From an uncultured Eubacteriales bacterium (GTDB lineage Bacteria; Bacillota; Clostridia; Oscillospirales; Oscillospiraceae), in the NCBI GenBank assembly GCA_900545405.1, contig UQYT01000023.1, positions 1 to 35,101 on the forward strand: 35,101 nucleotides of DNA. Reading direction: 5' to 3'. The first letter of the stretch is position 1; every line of letters starts with the position of its first letter. A program made the position numbers and the translations under genes. Of this stretch, positions 17,123 through 24,967 are shown one piece after another. Under the pieces are notes generated by a model. The model made no database searches. It was not told the DNA's origin and saw only the letters and a list, made by a program, of their open reading frames with translations.

Positions 17123-18541
17123 ATGGAAAACAAGAAAATACTTACGCTTTTCAACACCAAACAGTTCATATTCTTCATTCTCGGCATCGCTGCCGCCGTC
17201 TTGTTCTTTGTTATGACCCCGTTTGAGGGTCTCTCCGTCGAGGGCATGAAGGTGCTCGGCCTCTTCCTGCTGGCAATATTCTGGTGGATGGGCTCCGTCT
17301 TCCCCGACTACGTCACCGCCTTCTGGATGATGGCGCTCATGATAGCCACCAAGGCCACTGCGCTCGGCACCGTGTTCTCCGCCTTCTCCGGCAGCGTCAT
17401 CTGGATAGTCATCCCGGTGCTCGCCGTCGGCGCGGCTCTTAGCAAGACCGGCCTGCTCAAGCGCATAGTCCTCTTCATCCTCAGCAAGTTCAAGGCCTCC
17501 TTCAAGAGCCAGTCCCTCGGCTTCATCATCGCGGGCAACATCGTCGACGCCCTCATCCCCAGCGCCACGGCCAAGGTCGCCATCGCGGCGCCCCTCGCCA
17601 AGACTTACAGCGAGACCATGGGCTATGAGCCCAACAGCAAGCCCGCCGCCGGTCTGTTCTCCTCCATGTGGATGGGCTTCGGCGCCAACGGTCCCTTCTT
17701 CCTGACCGGTTCGACCATGTGCTTCACCATGATCGGCCTGCTGCCCGAGGGCTATCAGGAAGGCTTCGATTTCCTCACCTGGCTGGGCGTCGCCTGGCCC
17801 TGGGGTCTCGCCCTGCTCATCCTCTCCTACGTCGGCGTGCGCATCTTCTACACCCCGAAGAACGACGTCACCGTCTCCGCCGAAGTCATCCACGCCCAGC
17901 GTGAGGCCCTCGGCAAGATGAAGCGCAACGAGAAGATCGCCGCCTTCGTGCTGATCATCTGCCTCGTCCTCTGGGTCACCGAGAGCTGGCACGGCATCTC
18001 CAGCGCCGTCGTCGCCCTCATCGGCATGTGCATTCTGCTGAGCACCGGCGTGCTCGACCGCAAGGACTTCCGCAGCAGCATCGCCTGGGAGAGCGTCATC
18101 TTCATCGGCTGCTCCACCGGCCTCGGCAGCGTCTTCTCCGGCGCCGGCATCACCGACTGGGTCAGCACCACCTTCGCGCCCTATCTGGAGCCCGTGTTCT
18201 CCAACGTGTTCATCATGATCGTCGTCTGCGTCCTCGTCATCACGGTCGTCCGTTTTGCCTTCGTGTCCCAGACCGCGCTCATGACCATCTTCACCGTGGC
18301 CTGCGCCCCCTTCGCCATCGCTGCCGGCATGCATCCCTTCATCCCCGGCTTCATCGCGCTCGTCACCGTGAACGTCTACAACGCCTCCTACAACAACGGC
18401 ACCTACATCACCGCCATGGCCGCCGCCGACGGCATGGTCCAGTACGGTTCCACCAGCAAGATGTCCTGGGTCTACACCCTCGCCTGCATCGTAGGCTGCA
18501 TCTGCTGCGTGCCCATGTGGAAGGTCTTCGGTCTCATGTGA
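17123..18541 (+). CDS. DASS (SLC13-type) sodium:carboxylate symporter
   Basis: A 472-residue inner-membrane transporter with about 11-12 hydrophobic helices. The ATG at 17123, after GAGTGGGG, is preferred over an in-frame GTG 12 bases earlier. Helices and loops fit the divalent anion:Na symporter family: VLGLFLLAIFWWMGSVFPDYVTAF, an early SGSVIWIVIPVLAVGAALSKTGL, NIVDALIPSATAKVAIAAPLA (an SNT/SxT-like hairpin region) and IGCSTGLGSVFSGAGITDWV. It probably imports the carboxylate handled by the CoA enzymes, or exchanges substrate and product. The operon position, 34 bases after the acyl-CoA dehydrogenase, supports this. Confidence 0.85.
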   Translation: MENKKILTLFNTKQFIFFILGIAAAVLFFVMTPFEGLSVEGMKVLGLFLLAIFWWMGSVFPDYVTAFWMMALMIATKATALGTVFSAFSGSVIWIVIPVLAVGAALSKTGLLKRIVLFILSKFKASFKSQSLGFIIAGNIVDALIPSATAKVAIAAPLAKTYSETMGYEPNSKPAAGLFSSMWMGFGANGPFFLTGSTMCFTMIGLLPEGYQEGFDFLTWLGVAWPWGLALLILSYVGVRIFYTPKNDVTVSAEVIHAQREALGKMKRNEKIAAFVLIICLVLWVTESWHGISSAVVALIGMCILLSTGVLDRKDFRSSIAWESVIFIGCSTGLGSVFSGAGITDWVSTTFAPYLEPVFSNVFIMIVVCVLVITVVRFAFVSQTALMTIFTVACAPFAIAAGMHPFIPGFIALVTVNVYNASYNNGTYITAMAAADGMVQYGSTSKMSWVYTLACIVGCICCVPMWKVFGLM

Positions 18542-18557
18542 GTCCGCTCACCGCAGG

Positions 18558-18592
18558 CGATAACGGCCCCTCGCACCGGGCCGTTATCGTTT
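18558..18592 (+). terminator. Hairpin with short T-tract after the DASS gene
   Basis: 12-bp perfect stem (CGATAACGGCCC at 18558-18569, complement at 18578-18589), 8-base loop, then TTT. It is a weak intrinsic terminator or 3' stabiliser that splits the cluster into two transcript levels. Confidence 0.65.
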
Positions 18593-18674
18593 GCGGGCAA
18601 TAGTTAAGAAAATGCCAATTTCTTATAGTTCACCGCACCCTTACAAAATCAAAATGTCACAGGGGGAAATGTAA

Positions 18675-20105
18675 ATGTTAGAGCTCATTTTGGTGATCGG
18701 CTACATAATCGTGACCACAGCCATCGGCTGGATACTCAGCACCCGCGCCAAGGCGCGCAACGACATAAACTCCTTCTTCGTAGGCAAAAAAGAACTCAGC
18801 GCAGTCCTCGTCTGCTTCATCATGTTCGGTGAGATGATAGCGGGCTCGAGCACCGTAGGCAGCGCCCAGACCGCCTTCAATCTCGGCCTGTCGTCCGCCT
18901 GGACGAACTGGGGCCAGTCTCTCGGCGTCTTCGTCTTCGTCTTCACCGTCAGCAAGCTGTACCGCGTCGCGGGCTATCACGGCGCTTACTCCGTGCCCGA
19001 GGCCTTTGAGTTCCGCTTCGATTCCCGCCGCTGCCGCATGGTCGTCATGGTCATCGTCCTCGTCGTCTACGGCATCCTCTTCGCCATGCAGCCGAAGGCC
19101 GCGGCCAACATCCTCGCTCCCATGATAAACGTCGACGTCACTGTCATGACCTGGGTCATGGGCATCATCTTCGTCATCCAGGCCCTCGTCGGTCTCAAGG
19201 GCATCGCTGCCATGAACGTCGTGCACTCCTCCATCCTCTACATCGGCTGCGTCGTCGTCGGCATACTCGCCTGGAACCACGTTGGCAGCCTCGATCTCGT
19301 GCGCGAGACACTCGGCGGTTCCTACCTCAGCGTGACCCAGCCCAGCGTCAGCTCCGTCATCGGCAACGCCGCCGGCGGCCTCTTCGCCTTCATCCTTTCC
19401 ACCTCCCTCGTCGCCAACATCTACAGCGCGAAGAGCAAGAAGACCGCCAACGCCGGTGTTCTCGCCGCGGCCATCCTGGTCATCATCTTTGCCTTCTTCC
19501 CCGCCCTCATCGGCATCTTCGGCAAGATCATGTACCCCGACGCCGAGGCCGGCACCATCTTCTACACCGTAGCCGACACCTTCGGCCCCGCCATCGGCGC
19601 CCTGGCCAGCATGGCCATCATCGCCGCCGTGTTCTCCACGGCTCCGGCCTTCCTGCTGACGCTCTCCACCACCCTGACCCGCGACTTCTACCTCGCCGTT
19701 CTCAATAAGAACGCCACCGACAAGCAGCAGCTGCGCTTCTCCAAGTGGGCCATCGTCGGCATCGGCGTCATTGCCACCTTCCTCGGCATCTACGCCAACT
19801 CCATCCTCACCCAGGTCAACGGCGCCTTCCAGATCCGCGCCGTCGCCGGCATGGTGCTGGTCATAGCCGCCTACTGGAAGAAGGTCGACAAGAACTCCGC
19901 CTTCTGGTCCATGCTCATCGGCGGCATCGTCGCCGCGGTGTGGCACTTCGCCGGCCAGCCCTTCGGCATCGTCCCCTTCTGGCCCGGCTGCGGCACCGGC
20001 CTCGTCATCCTCGTCGTGATGACCGCCCTCAACGGCAAGAAGGTCTCCGACGACTATGCGCGCTACAAGGCGCTCATGGACGCCGTCCCCGCAAACGAGC
20101 TGTAA
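18675..20105 (+). CDS. Sodium:solute symporter (SSS family)
   Basis: A 476-residue inner-membrane symporter with about 13 helices and a GGGGGA ribosome binding site. It starts LELILVIGYIIVTTAIGWILSTRAK, with the N-terminal segment DINSFFVGKKELSAVLVCFIMFGEMIAGSSTVG typical of SSS proteins, and has SLVANIYSAKSKKTANAGVLAA and STAPAFLLTLSTTLTRDFY in later helices. The family covers pantothenate, proline, sugar and monocarboxylate transport. Here the context suggests a carboxylate or betaine-like substrate. It is structurally unrelated to the DASS carrier just upstream, so the cluster has two independent Na-coupled transporters. Confidence 0.88.
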   Translation: MLELILVIGYIIVTTAIGWILSTRAKARNDINSFFVGKKELSAVLVCFIMFGEMIAGSSTVGSAQTAFNLGLSSAWTNWGQSLGVFVFVFTVSKLYRVAGYHGAYSVPEAFEFRFDSRRCRMVVMVIVLVVYGILFAMQPKAAANILAPMINVDVTVMTWVMGIIFVIQALVGLKGIAAMNVVHSSILYIGCVVVGILAWNHVGSLDLVRETLGGSYLSVTQPSVSSVIGNAAGGLFAFILSTSLVANIYSAKSKKTANAGVLAAAILVIIFAFFPALIGIFGKIMYPDAEAGTIFYTVADTFGPAIGALASMAIIAAVFSTAPAFLLTLSTTLTRDFYLAVLNKNATDKQQLRFSKWAIVGIGVIATFLGIYANSILTQVNGAFQIRAVAGMVLVIAAYWKKVDKNSAFWSMLIGGIVAAVWHFAGQPFGIVPFWPGCGTGLVILVVMTALNGKKVSDDYARYKALMDAVPANEL

Positions 20106-20128
20106 AACCGCATCGAAGCATTATCCGC

Positions 20129-20152
20129 CCGGCCGGGCCCCGTCCCGGCCGG
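20129..20152 (+). other. GC-rich intergenic hairpin
   Basis: 9-bp arms (CCGGCCGGG / CCCGGCCGG) with a 6-base loop in the 72-base gap before the ligase gene. No T-tract follows. It is possibly an mRNA processing or stabilising structure. Confidence 0.4.
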
Positions 20153-20177
20153 CGGCTCATGACAAGAGGTATTAAAA

Positions 20178-21737
20178 ATGTTTCAATTTGAACACTTCCT
20201 CATCCGCAACGCGCAGATGTATCCCGATAGGCTCGCCTTTGTCTACAAGGACAAGTCCTACACCTGGTCCGAGCTCAACCGGGCGGTGAACCGGCTGGCC
20301 AACTCCTTCACCTCCATCGGCCTCGGCAAGGGCGACCGCGTCGCCTATATGTTCGGCAACTGCGCCGAGGTCGTCCTCGTCTTTCTCGCCACGCAGAAGA
20401 TCGGCGCCACGGCCATGCCCATCAACACCCACTTCCTCTCCGGCGAGATCTCCCGCATCATGGACGTGGTGGACTGCAAGGCCGTTGCGTATGAGGCCAG
20501 GTTCTCCGACACCATCCACGCGGCTCAGGCGGCCTACGGCAAGCTCAGCCGCATGATAGTCCTGGGCGAGCCCCGCGCCGACGAGCTCGACCTCGCCTCG
20601 CTCATAAACGGCGCCGACGACCACGAGGCCCAGGTCGACCTCTCCGCCGACGACGAGTCCGTCATCATCCTCACCAGCGGCACCACCGGCACCTCCAAGG
20701 CCGTGCTCAGGACGCAGAGCATGATGCGCGAATACGGCCTCATGCTCGCCATCGAGAACGACAACAGCCACCGCCCCGAGGTGGCGCTCACGCACTGCCC
20801 CTTCTTCCACACCGCCTGCCTGAGCATCCTCGTCAAGATGCTCGCGCTCTGCGGCACCTTTGTGCTGGTGGACAAGGTGGACTCCGACTTCATCTTCGAC
20901 CAGATAGAAAAATACCACGTCACGATGATGCTCATGGTGCCCCCGCTGCTCTACATGCGGCTCTACGACTCCGGGCTCTGGAAGAAGTACGACACCAGCT
21001 CCCTGCGCGAGGCCCAGTTCACCGGCGGCAAGTGCAGCATGGACTACGTGCACAAGATCTTCACCATGTTCCCCAACTGCAAGCTGCGCCCGTCCTACGG
21101 CTCCACCGAGGTCTGCGCCTCCTGCAGCGCCGTGCTCTCCCGCGAGGAGTTTGAGCGCAGGCCCGAGCTCTGCAAGACCGTCGGCCGCATAAACGCCAAC
21201 TGCGAGATGAAGCTCGTGGACAACGACGGCAAAGAGGTGCCCGTCGGCGAGGTCGGCGAGGGCCTGGTCCGCTCCCCCGCCGTGTTCCGCGGCTACATCA
21301 AGAACGAGGAACTCAACGCGCGCGTCCTGCGCGACGGCTGGTTCCACACCGAGGACCTGCTCCGCCGCGACGAGGAGGGCTTCTACTACCTCGTGGACCG
21401 CAAGAAGGACATGATAAAGACCGGCGGCGAGAACGTCTACGCCCAGGAGGTCGAGGACGTGCTGCGCAACCACCCGAGCATCTTCGACTGCGCGCTCATA
21501 GGCGTGGACGACGACCGCTTCGGCGAGGCCGTCGCCGCGGCCATAGTGCTCAACCCCGGCTGCACGCTCTCCGACGAGGAGCTCATCGCCTACTGCCGCG
21601 CCAACCTGCCCAGCTACAAAAAGCCGCGCTATGTGGCCTTCGTGGACGAGCTGCCGCACAACGTCACCGGCAAGATCCAAAAGAGCGTGCTGCGCGAGAA
21701 CGCGGACAAGCTGTTCCGGCCCGTCAGGGGACTCTGA
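20178..21737 (+). CDS. Acyl-CoA ligase (class I adenylate-forming, CaiC/BaiB-like)
   Basis: A 519-residue ATP-dependent acid:CoA ligase. P-loop-like motif SVIILTSGTTGTSKAVL (about 161-177), PSYGSTEVC, the GWFHTEDLLRRDEEGFYYLVDRKKDMIKTGGENV hinge region, and C-terminal TGKIQK with catalytic Lys499. It activates the imported carboxylate to its acyl-CoA in the cytoplasm, priming the pool that the CoA-transferases then maintain. CaiC (carnitine) and BaiB (bile acid) occupy the same logical place in their clusters. The specificity pocket cannot be assigned by eye. The start has an AGAGG ribosome binding site 8 bases upstream. Confidence 0.93.
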   Translation: MFQFEHFLIRNAQMYPDRLAFVYKDKSYTWSELNRAVNRLANSFTSIGLGKGDRVAYMFGNCAEVVLVFLATQKIGATAMPINTHFLSGEISRIMDVVDCKAVAYEARFSDTIHAAQAAYGKLSRMIVLGEPRADELDLASLINGADDHEAQVDLSADDESVIILTSGTTGTSKAVLRTQSMMREYGLMLAIENDNSHRPEVALTHCPFFHTACLSILVKMLALCGTFVLVDKVDSDFIFDQIEKYHVTMMLMVPPLLYMRLYDSGLWKKYDTSSLREAQFTGGKCSMDYVHKIFTMFPNCKLRPSYGSTEVCASCSAVLSREEFERRPELCKTVGRINANCEMKLVDNDGKEVPVGEVGEGLVRSPAVFRGYIKNEELNARVLRDGWFHTEDLLRRDEEGFYYLVDRKKDMIKTGGENVYAQEVEDVLRNHPSIFDCALIGVDDDRFGEAVAAAIVLNPGCTLSDEELIAYCRANLPSYKKPRYVAFVDELPHNVTGKIQKSVLRENADKLFRPVRGL

Positions 21738-21763
21738 TACCCGATACTTTTCACTCCTTTTAT

Positions 21764-21799
21764 GTGCTCAGCGGGCCTTTTACGGGGCCCGTTGGGCAC
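21764..21799 (+). other. 14-bp RNA hairpin between the ligase and CoA-transferase 3
   Basis: Arms 21764-21777 and 21786-21799 pair fully in RNA with two G-U wobbles and an 8-base loop. No U-run follows, so it is probably a processing or stabilising element. Confidence 0.45.
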
Positions 21800-21837
21800 A
21801 TTCCGTATGCGCTGATATTCTTGCAGTGGAGGAACAC

Positions 21838-23097
21838 ATGTCAGAAAGGAAATTCATCATCCCGGAGTTCGGCCCGCTCTCGGGCATGCGCGTCGTCGGC
21901 GCCGGCTCGCTCATAGCCATGCCCTTTGCCGCGAGCATGCTGGCCGAGTTCGGCGCGGAGGTCATACAGATAGAGCGGCCCTCGGCGGGCGACACTTACC
22001 GGATCTTCGGTCCCCTCGTCCGCGATGAGGACGGCGCGTGCGTGGGCGCGGCCTGGATACAGGAGGCGCGCAACCGCCTCTCCATGACCCTGGAGCTCCG
22101 GCCCGACAGCCGCGACGCGCACGAGATCTTCCTCGGCCTCATCCGCGAGAGCGACGTATTCATCGAAAACATGGTCTGGCTCGACAAGCTCGGCATACAC
22201 GACGACGAGCTCCTGCGCGTGAATCCCGCGCTCGTCATCGTGCACATCTCCGGCTTCGGACACCGGGAATTCGGCGGCGTACCCGAGATCTGCGCCCGGG
22301 CGTCCTACGACATGATAGGCCAGGCCTTCTCAGGCTACGCCCTGTACAACGGCTATCCCGACCGGCCGCCGCTCATGGTCGCCCCGGCGGTCAGCGACTA
22401 TGTGACGGCCCTCTTCTCCCTCTTCGGCTTGCTGACGGCCTATATGGACGCGCAGAGGACGGGGCGCGGCCAGGTCGTGGACGTGGCCCAGTTCGAGGCC
22501 CAGGCCAAGATAATGCGCGAGGCCTTCACAAAGCGCTCCCTCGGCCTCGGCGACATCCGGCGCAGCGGTAACAAGTCCACCTCCGCCCAGCCCTGGGACG
22601 TCTACATGAGCCGCGACGGCCGGTACATGAGCATGGGCGCCGTCGGCAAGGCCGTCTACACGCGCTTTCTGCACGCCGTCGGCTTTGACGAGGCGCGCTT
22701 CCCCTACGAGGAGGCCGCCGCCACGCCGGAGGCCATAAACTCCCCCGCCGGGCTCGAGCTGGACGCGGAGATCACGCGCTGGTTCTCCGGGCACGACGCC
22801 GACGAGATAGAGGAGACGATGCGCCGCGCCAGGGTGCCCTGCTCGCGCATAAACACCGTGGCCGAGTGCATGGAGCACCCGCACTTCCGCTCCCGGGACG
22901 ACTTTGTCACGTACACGGACCAGACGCTCGGCCGGGAGGTCTGCGCCTTCGGCGTATTCCCGAAGCTGAGCGCCACGCCGGGCCGCATCTGGCGCGGCGC
23001 GCCCACGCTGGGCCAGGACACGGACGAGATACTCCGGCGCATCCTGGGCCGCAGCGAGGCCGACATAGCCCGCCTGCACGCCGAGGGCGTCGTCTGA
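21838..23097 (+). CDS. Class III (CaiB/BaiF) CoA-transferase 3
   Basis: A 419-residue family III CoA-transferase. The ATG at 21838 follows GTGGAGG; the open frame extends further upstream over the ligase 3' end, without a ribosome binding site. Family marks: MRVVGAGSLIAMPFAASMLAEFGAEVIQIERP, VFIENMVWLDKLGIHDDEL, VHISGFGHREFGG, RASYDMIGQAFSGYALY (likely catalytic D158), TGRGQVVDVAQFEAQ. The motif after the first strand differs from transferases 1 and 2, suggesting a separate substrate or partner. It is last in the cluster and followed by a strong terminator. Confidence 0.9.
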   Translation: MSERKFIIPEFGPLSGMRVVGAGSLIAMPFAASMLAEFGAEVIQIERPSAGDTYRIFGPLVRDEDGACVGAAWIQEARNRLSMTLELRPDSRDAHEIFLGLIRESDVFIENMVWLDKLGIHDDELLRVNPALVIVHISGFGHREFGGVPEICARASYDMIGQAFSGYALYNGYPDRPPLMVAPAVSDYVTALFSLFGLLTAYMDAQRTGRGQVVDVAQFEAQAKIMREAFTKRSLGLGDIRRSGNKSTSAQPWDVYMSRDGRYMSMGAVGKAVYTRFLHAVGFDEARFPYEEAAATPEAINSPAGLELDAEITRWFSGHDADEIEETMRRARVPCSRINTVAECMEHPHFRSRDDFVTYTDQTLGREVCAFGVFPKLSATPGRIWRGAPTLGQDTDEILRRILGRSEADIARLHAEGVV

Positions 23098-23109
23098 AGC
23101 GCAAAAAAG

Positions 23110-23143
23110 AGGGCCGGCATCCGATTGGACGCCGGCCCTTTTT
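23110..23143. terminator. Bidirectional terminator between the CoA cluster and queT
   Basis: GGGCCGGC (23111-23118) pairs with 23131-23138, extended inward by TCC/GGA after one mismatch. It is followed by TTTTT on the plus side, and an A-run on the other side serves the minus-strand queT gene. Confidence 0.9.
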
Positions 23144-23148
23144 ACATT

Positions 23149-23676
23149 TCATTTGTTGTTCAGGTCGTCGATGGCCCTGGAGAACGCCGTGGACTTCGGC
23201 AGCAGCTTGAGGAGCGGCAGGCCGATTACGTACATGACCAGCGCCTCCTCGGCGGCTATCTGGAGGGAGTTGAGCGGCAGCGCGGCCCAGAAGGCGCCGG
23301 TGCTGTAAGCTATGACGCCGCCGACGATGGGGCCGTTCCAGATGACGGGCATGAAGCACACGGCGACGGCGCGGCCGAGGCTCAGCGGCTGCCTGCGTCC
23401 CTTGGCTATCGCGGCCATGCACAGAGAGGCGCCCAGCGTCGCCAGGGAGCCGAAGACGATGTCGGGTATGCCGTACCCGCCCGCGAGATTCGCGATGGCA
23501 CAGCCGGCCCAGAGGCCCCAGGCGGTGAAGGGCACGAAGGCCGGGAGTATGCAGAGCGCCTCCGACACGCGGAACTGCACGAGACCGAAGCTTATCGGTG
23601 CGAGCAGCAAGGTCAAGGCGGCATAGGCCGCGCCGACCACCGCGGCGGAGGCGAGTTTACGGGTACTGATCTTCAT
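23149..23676 (-). CDS. queT: QueT family ECF transporter S-component (queuosine precursor)
   Basis: A 175-residue membrane protein with about 5-6 helices, no extracytoplasmic domain. VGAAYAALTLLLAPISFGLVQFRVSEALCILPAF near the N-terminus is characteristic of the QueT (former DUF988) family. It captures a queuosine precursor, together with a shared ECF energising module encoded elsewhere. It lies 75 bases after queH on the same strand, which strengthens the queuosine assignment. The leader between them carries a hairpin that may be a preQ1-type switch. Confidence 0.9.
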   Translation of the reverse strand: MKISTRKLASAAVVGAAYAALTLLLAPISFGLVQFRVSEALCILPAFVPFTAWGLWAGCAIANLAGGYGIPDIVFGSLATLGASLCMAAIAKGRRQPLSLGRAVAVCFMPVIWNGPIVGGVIAYSTGAFWAALPLNSLQIAAEEALVMYVIGLPLLKLLPKSTAFSRAIDDLNNK

Positions 23677-23689
23677 TTTTTAGTTCATC

Positions 23690-23748
23690 CTTCCCATTTT
23701 GATTTAGGTTTTATAACCCGGCGGGGTGTGGAAACCCGCCCAGTCACC
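23690..23748 (-). promoter_or_regulatory. Structured leader of queT, candidate preQ1-type riboswitch
   Basis: On the minus strand a GGCGGG/CCCGCC stem encloses a loop containing UUUCC. An A-rich tail follows, and then GGGAAGG before the queT start. Loop UUUCC can pair with GGGAA of the Shine-Dalgarno region (one G-U), giving an H-type pseudoknot that would hide the ribosome binding site. This resembles the logic of preQ1 riboswitches, but no exact consensus match can be claimed. Confidence 0.3.
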
Positions 23749-23751
23749 GAT

Positions 23752-24345
23752 TTAGTTTTCCGGCTTTGAATAGAGGCAGCCGCAGTAGTCCTGGCGGTAG
23801 AGCCCGTATTCCCGGGAGAGCTCGATGCTCCTCTTGTAGCCCTCGCGCTTTTTGAAATCCGAGGGCAGCCAGCGGACGCCGTATTTCTCCGCCAGCTCCA
23901 TGCCTATTTTGTTTATCCTCTCCGCATCCTTGTGCGGGGAGACGCTCAGCGTGGTGCAGAAGTACTCATACCCCAGCTCGCGGGCCAGGCGCGCCGTCTC
24001 CTCCAGCCGCAGCCGGAAGCAGACCGTGCAGCGCGCGCCGCCCTCGGGTTCGGCCTCAAGGCCCTTCACCGCGGCGTCATACCGCTCGCCCTGCCAGCCG
24101 TACTCGTGGAGCTTCACGTCCGGGAACTCCTCCAGGACGCGGCGCTGGTTCTCCAGCCGGAGCTCATACTCCGCCTCGGGCTGGATGTTGGGGTCAAAGT
24201 ACAGCAGTCCCAGCGAAAAGTGCCGCGTAAGGTACTCGAGCACATAGGTCGAGCAGGGGCCGCAGCAGCTGTGCAGCAAAAGGCTCGGCCGTCTCTCGCC
24301 GAGCGCTTCAAGCTCCCTGTCCAGTTTTCGCTGATAGTTTTCCAT
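23752..24345 (-). CDS. queH: Epoxyqueuosine reductase QueH
   Basis: A 197-residue QueH (former DUF208), the non-cobalamin epoxyqueuosine reductase that completes queuosine in tRNA. Diagnostic cysteines: SCCGPC (C27, C28, C31), RCTVC (C106, C109) and YCGC (C188, C190). Further marks: LYFDPNIQP, CTTLSVSPHKD and SDFKKREGYKRSIELSREYGLYRQ. The start is placed at the ATG at 24345. Residues upstream in frame are not family-like, and a TATACT -10 box lies only about 8 bases upstream, so the message may be leaderless. It forms an operon with queT. Confidence 0.95.
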   Translation of the reverse strand: MENYQRKLDRELEALGERRPSLLLHSCCGPCSTYVLEYLTRHFSLGLLYFDPNIQPEAEYELRLENQRRVLEEFPDVKLHEYGWQGERYDAAVKGLEAEPEGGARCTVCFRLRLEETARLARELGYEYFCTTLSVSPHKDAERINKIGMELAEKYGVRWLPSDFKKREGYKRSIELSREYGLYRQDYCGCLYSKPEN

Positions 24346-24352
24346 GCGACAC

Positions 24353-24358
24353 AGTATA
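24353..24358 (-). promoter_or_regulatory. -10 element of the queH promoter (possible leaderless start)
   Basis: An extended -10, TGCTATACT on the minus strand, lies 7 bases before the queH ATG. The -35 at 17 bases is poor (TTCCAA). Transcription would begin at or very near the ATG. Confidence 0.5.
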
Positions 24359-24370
24359 GCACATTTGTGC

Positions 24371-24399
24371 TTGACTTGGAAGAGGGCAGACGCTAAACT
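24371..24399 (+). promoter_or_regulatory. Promoter of the dCMP-deaminase-like gene
   Basis: -35 TTGACT (24371-24376), 17-base spacer, -10 TAAACT (24394-24399). It lies divergent to and about 13 bases from the queH -10 box. Confidence 0.75.
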
Positions 24400-24429
24400 T
24401 AATGTATCTATAAGGACGAGGTATGTGCA

Positions 24430-24915
24430 ATGGATACAAGAATGGGCAAGGAGGACTACTATCTCGACATCGCGGACGCGGTCTTGAACCGCTCCACCTG
24501 CATGCGCAGGAAGTACGGGGCGATAATAGTCCGCAACGACGAGATACTCTCCACCGGCTACAACGGCGCGCCCCGCGGCCGCCGCAACTGCACGGACGTC
24601 GGCATGTGCATGCGCGAGACGCTGGGCATCCCCTCCGGCGAGCGCTACGAGCTCTGCCGCAGCGTGCACGCCGAGGCCAACGCCATAATCTCCGCCGCGC
24701 GGCGGGACATGCTGGGCGGCACGCTGTATCTCGTGGGCCGCGACGCCAAGACGCACGAGCTGCTCGAGGAGACCATGCCCTGCTCGATGTGCAAGCGGCT
24801 CATCATAAACGCGGGCATAACGCAGGTCGTGGTCCGCACCGGCTCCGAGAGCCACAAGGTCATCCACGTCCGGGACTGGGTGTTCAACGACGACTCCCTG
24901 CCCACGGGCATATGA
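24430..24915 (+). CDS. dCMP deaminase-like zinc enzyme (ComEB type)
   Basis: A 161-residue cytidine/deoxycytidylate deaminase-fold protein. The zinc site is H80-A-E82 (HAEANAI) with PCSMC (C118, C121); E82 is the proton shuttle. Further marks: KYGAIIVRNDEILSTGYNGAPRG and the Cys-rich insert NCTDVGMC as in dCMP deaminases. It would convert dCMP to dUMP for thymidylate synthesis. The start ATG at 24430 follows AAGGACGAGG. It has its own promoter, and a hairpin terminator separates it from the flavodoxin-like gene. Confidence 0.88.
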   Translation: MDTRMGKEDYYLDIADAVLNRSTCMRRKYGAIIVRNDEILSTGYNGAPRGRRNCTDVGMCMRETLGIPSGERYELCRSVHAEANAIISAARRDMLGGTLYLVGRDAKTHELLEETMPCSMCKRLIINAGITQVVVRTGSESHKVIHVRDWVFNDDSLPTGI

Positions 24916-24921
24916 GTTGAA

Positions 24922-24954
24922 GCCGCGCCCCGCACCGGGCGCGGCGGCGTTTTA
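24922..24954 (+). terminator. Terminator after the deaminase gene
   Basis: 9-bp GC stem (GCCGCGCCC at 24922-24930, complement at 24937-24945), 6-base loop, then GGCGTTTT. Probably leaky, because the next gene begins 14 bases later without an obvious promoter. Confidence 0.7.
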
Positions 24955-24967
24955 TTGGAGGTTTGTA

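Noticed and set aside
15824..18334. An 836-codon minus-strand open frame opposite the acyl-CoA dehydrogenase and DASS genes
   Set aside because: Same shadow effect; it spans two recognised genes and has no ribosome binding site or known motifs.
9555..23097. Assignment of the central cluster as a bile-acid 7-dehydroxylation (bai) or carnitine (cai) operon
   Set aside because: Only the general logic matches. BaiA, BaiE, BaiG, CaiD, CaiT and FixC/X equivalents are missing and the enzyme motifs are diverged.
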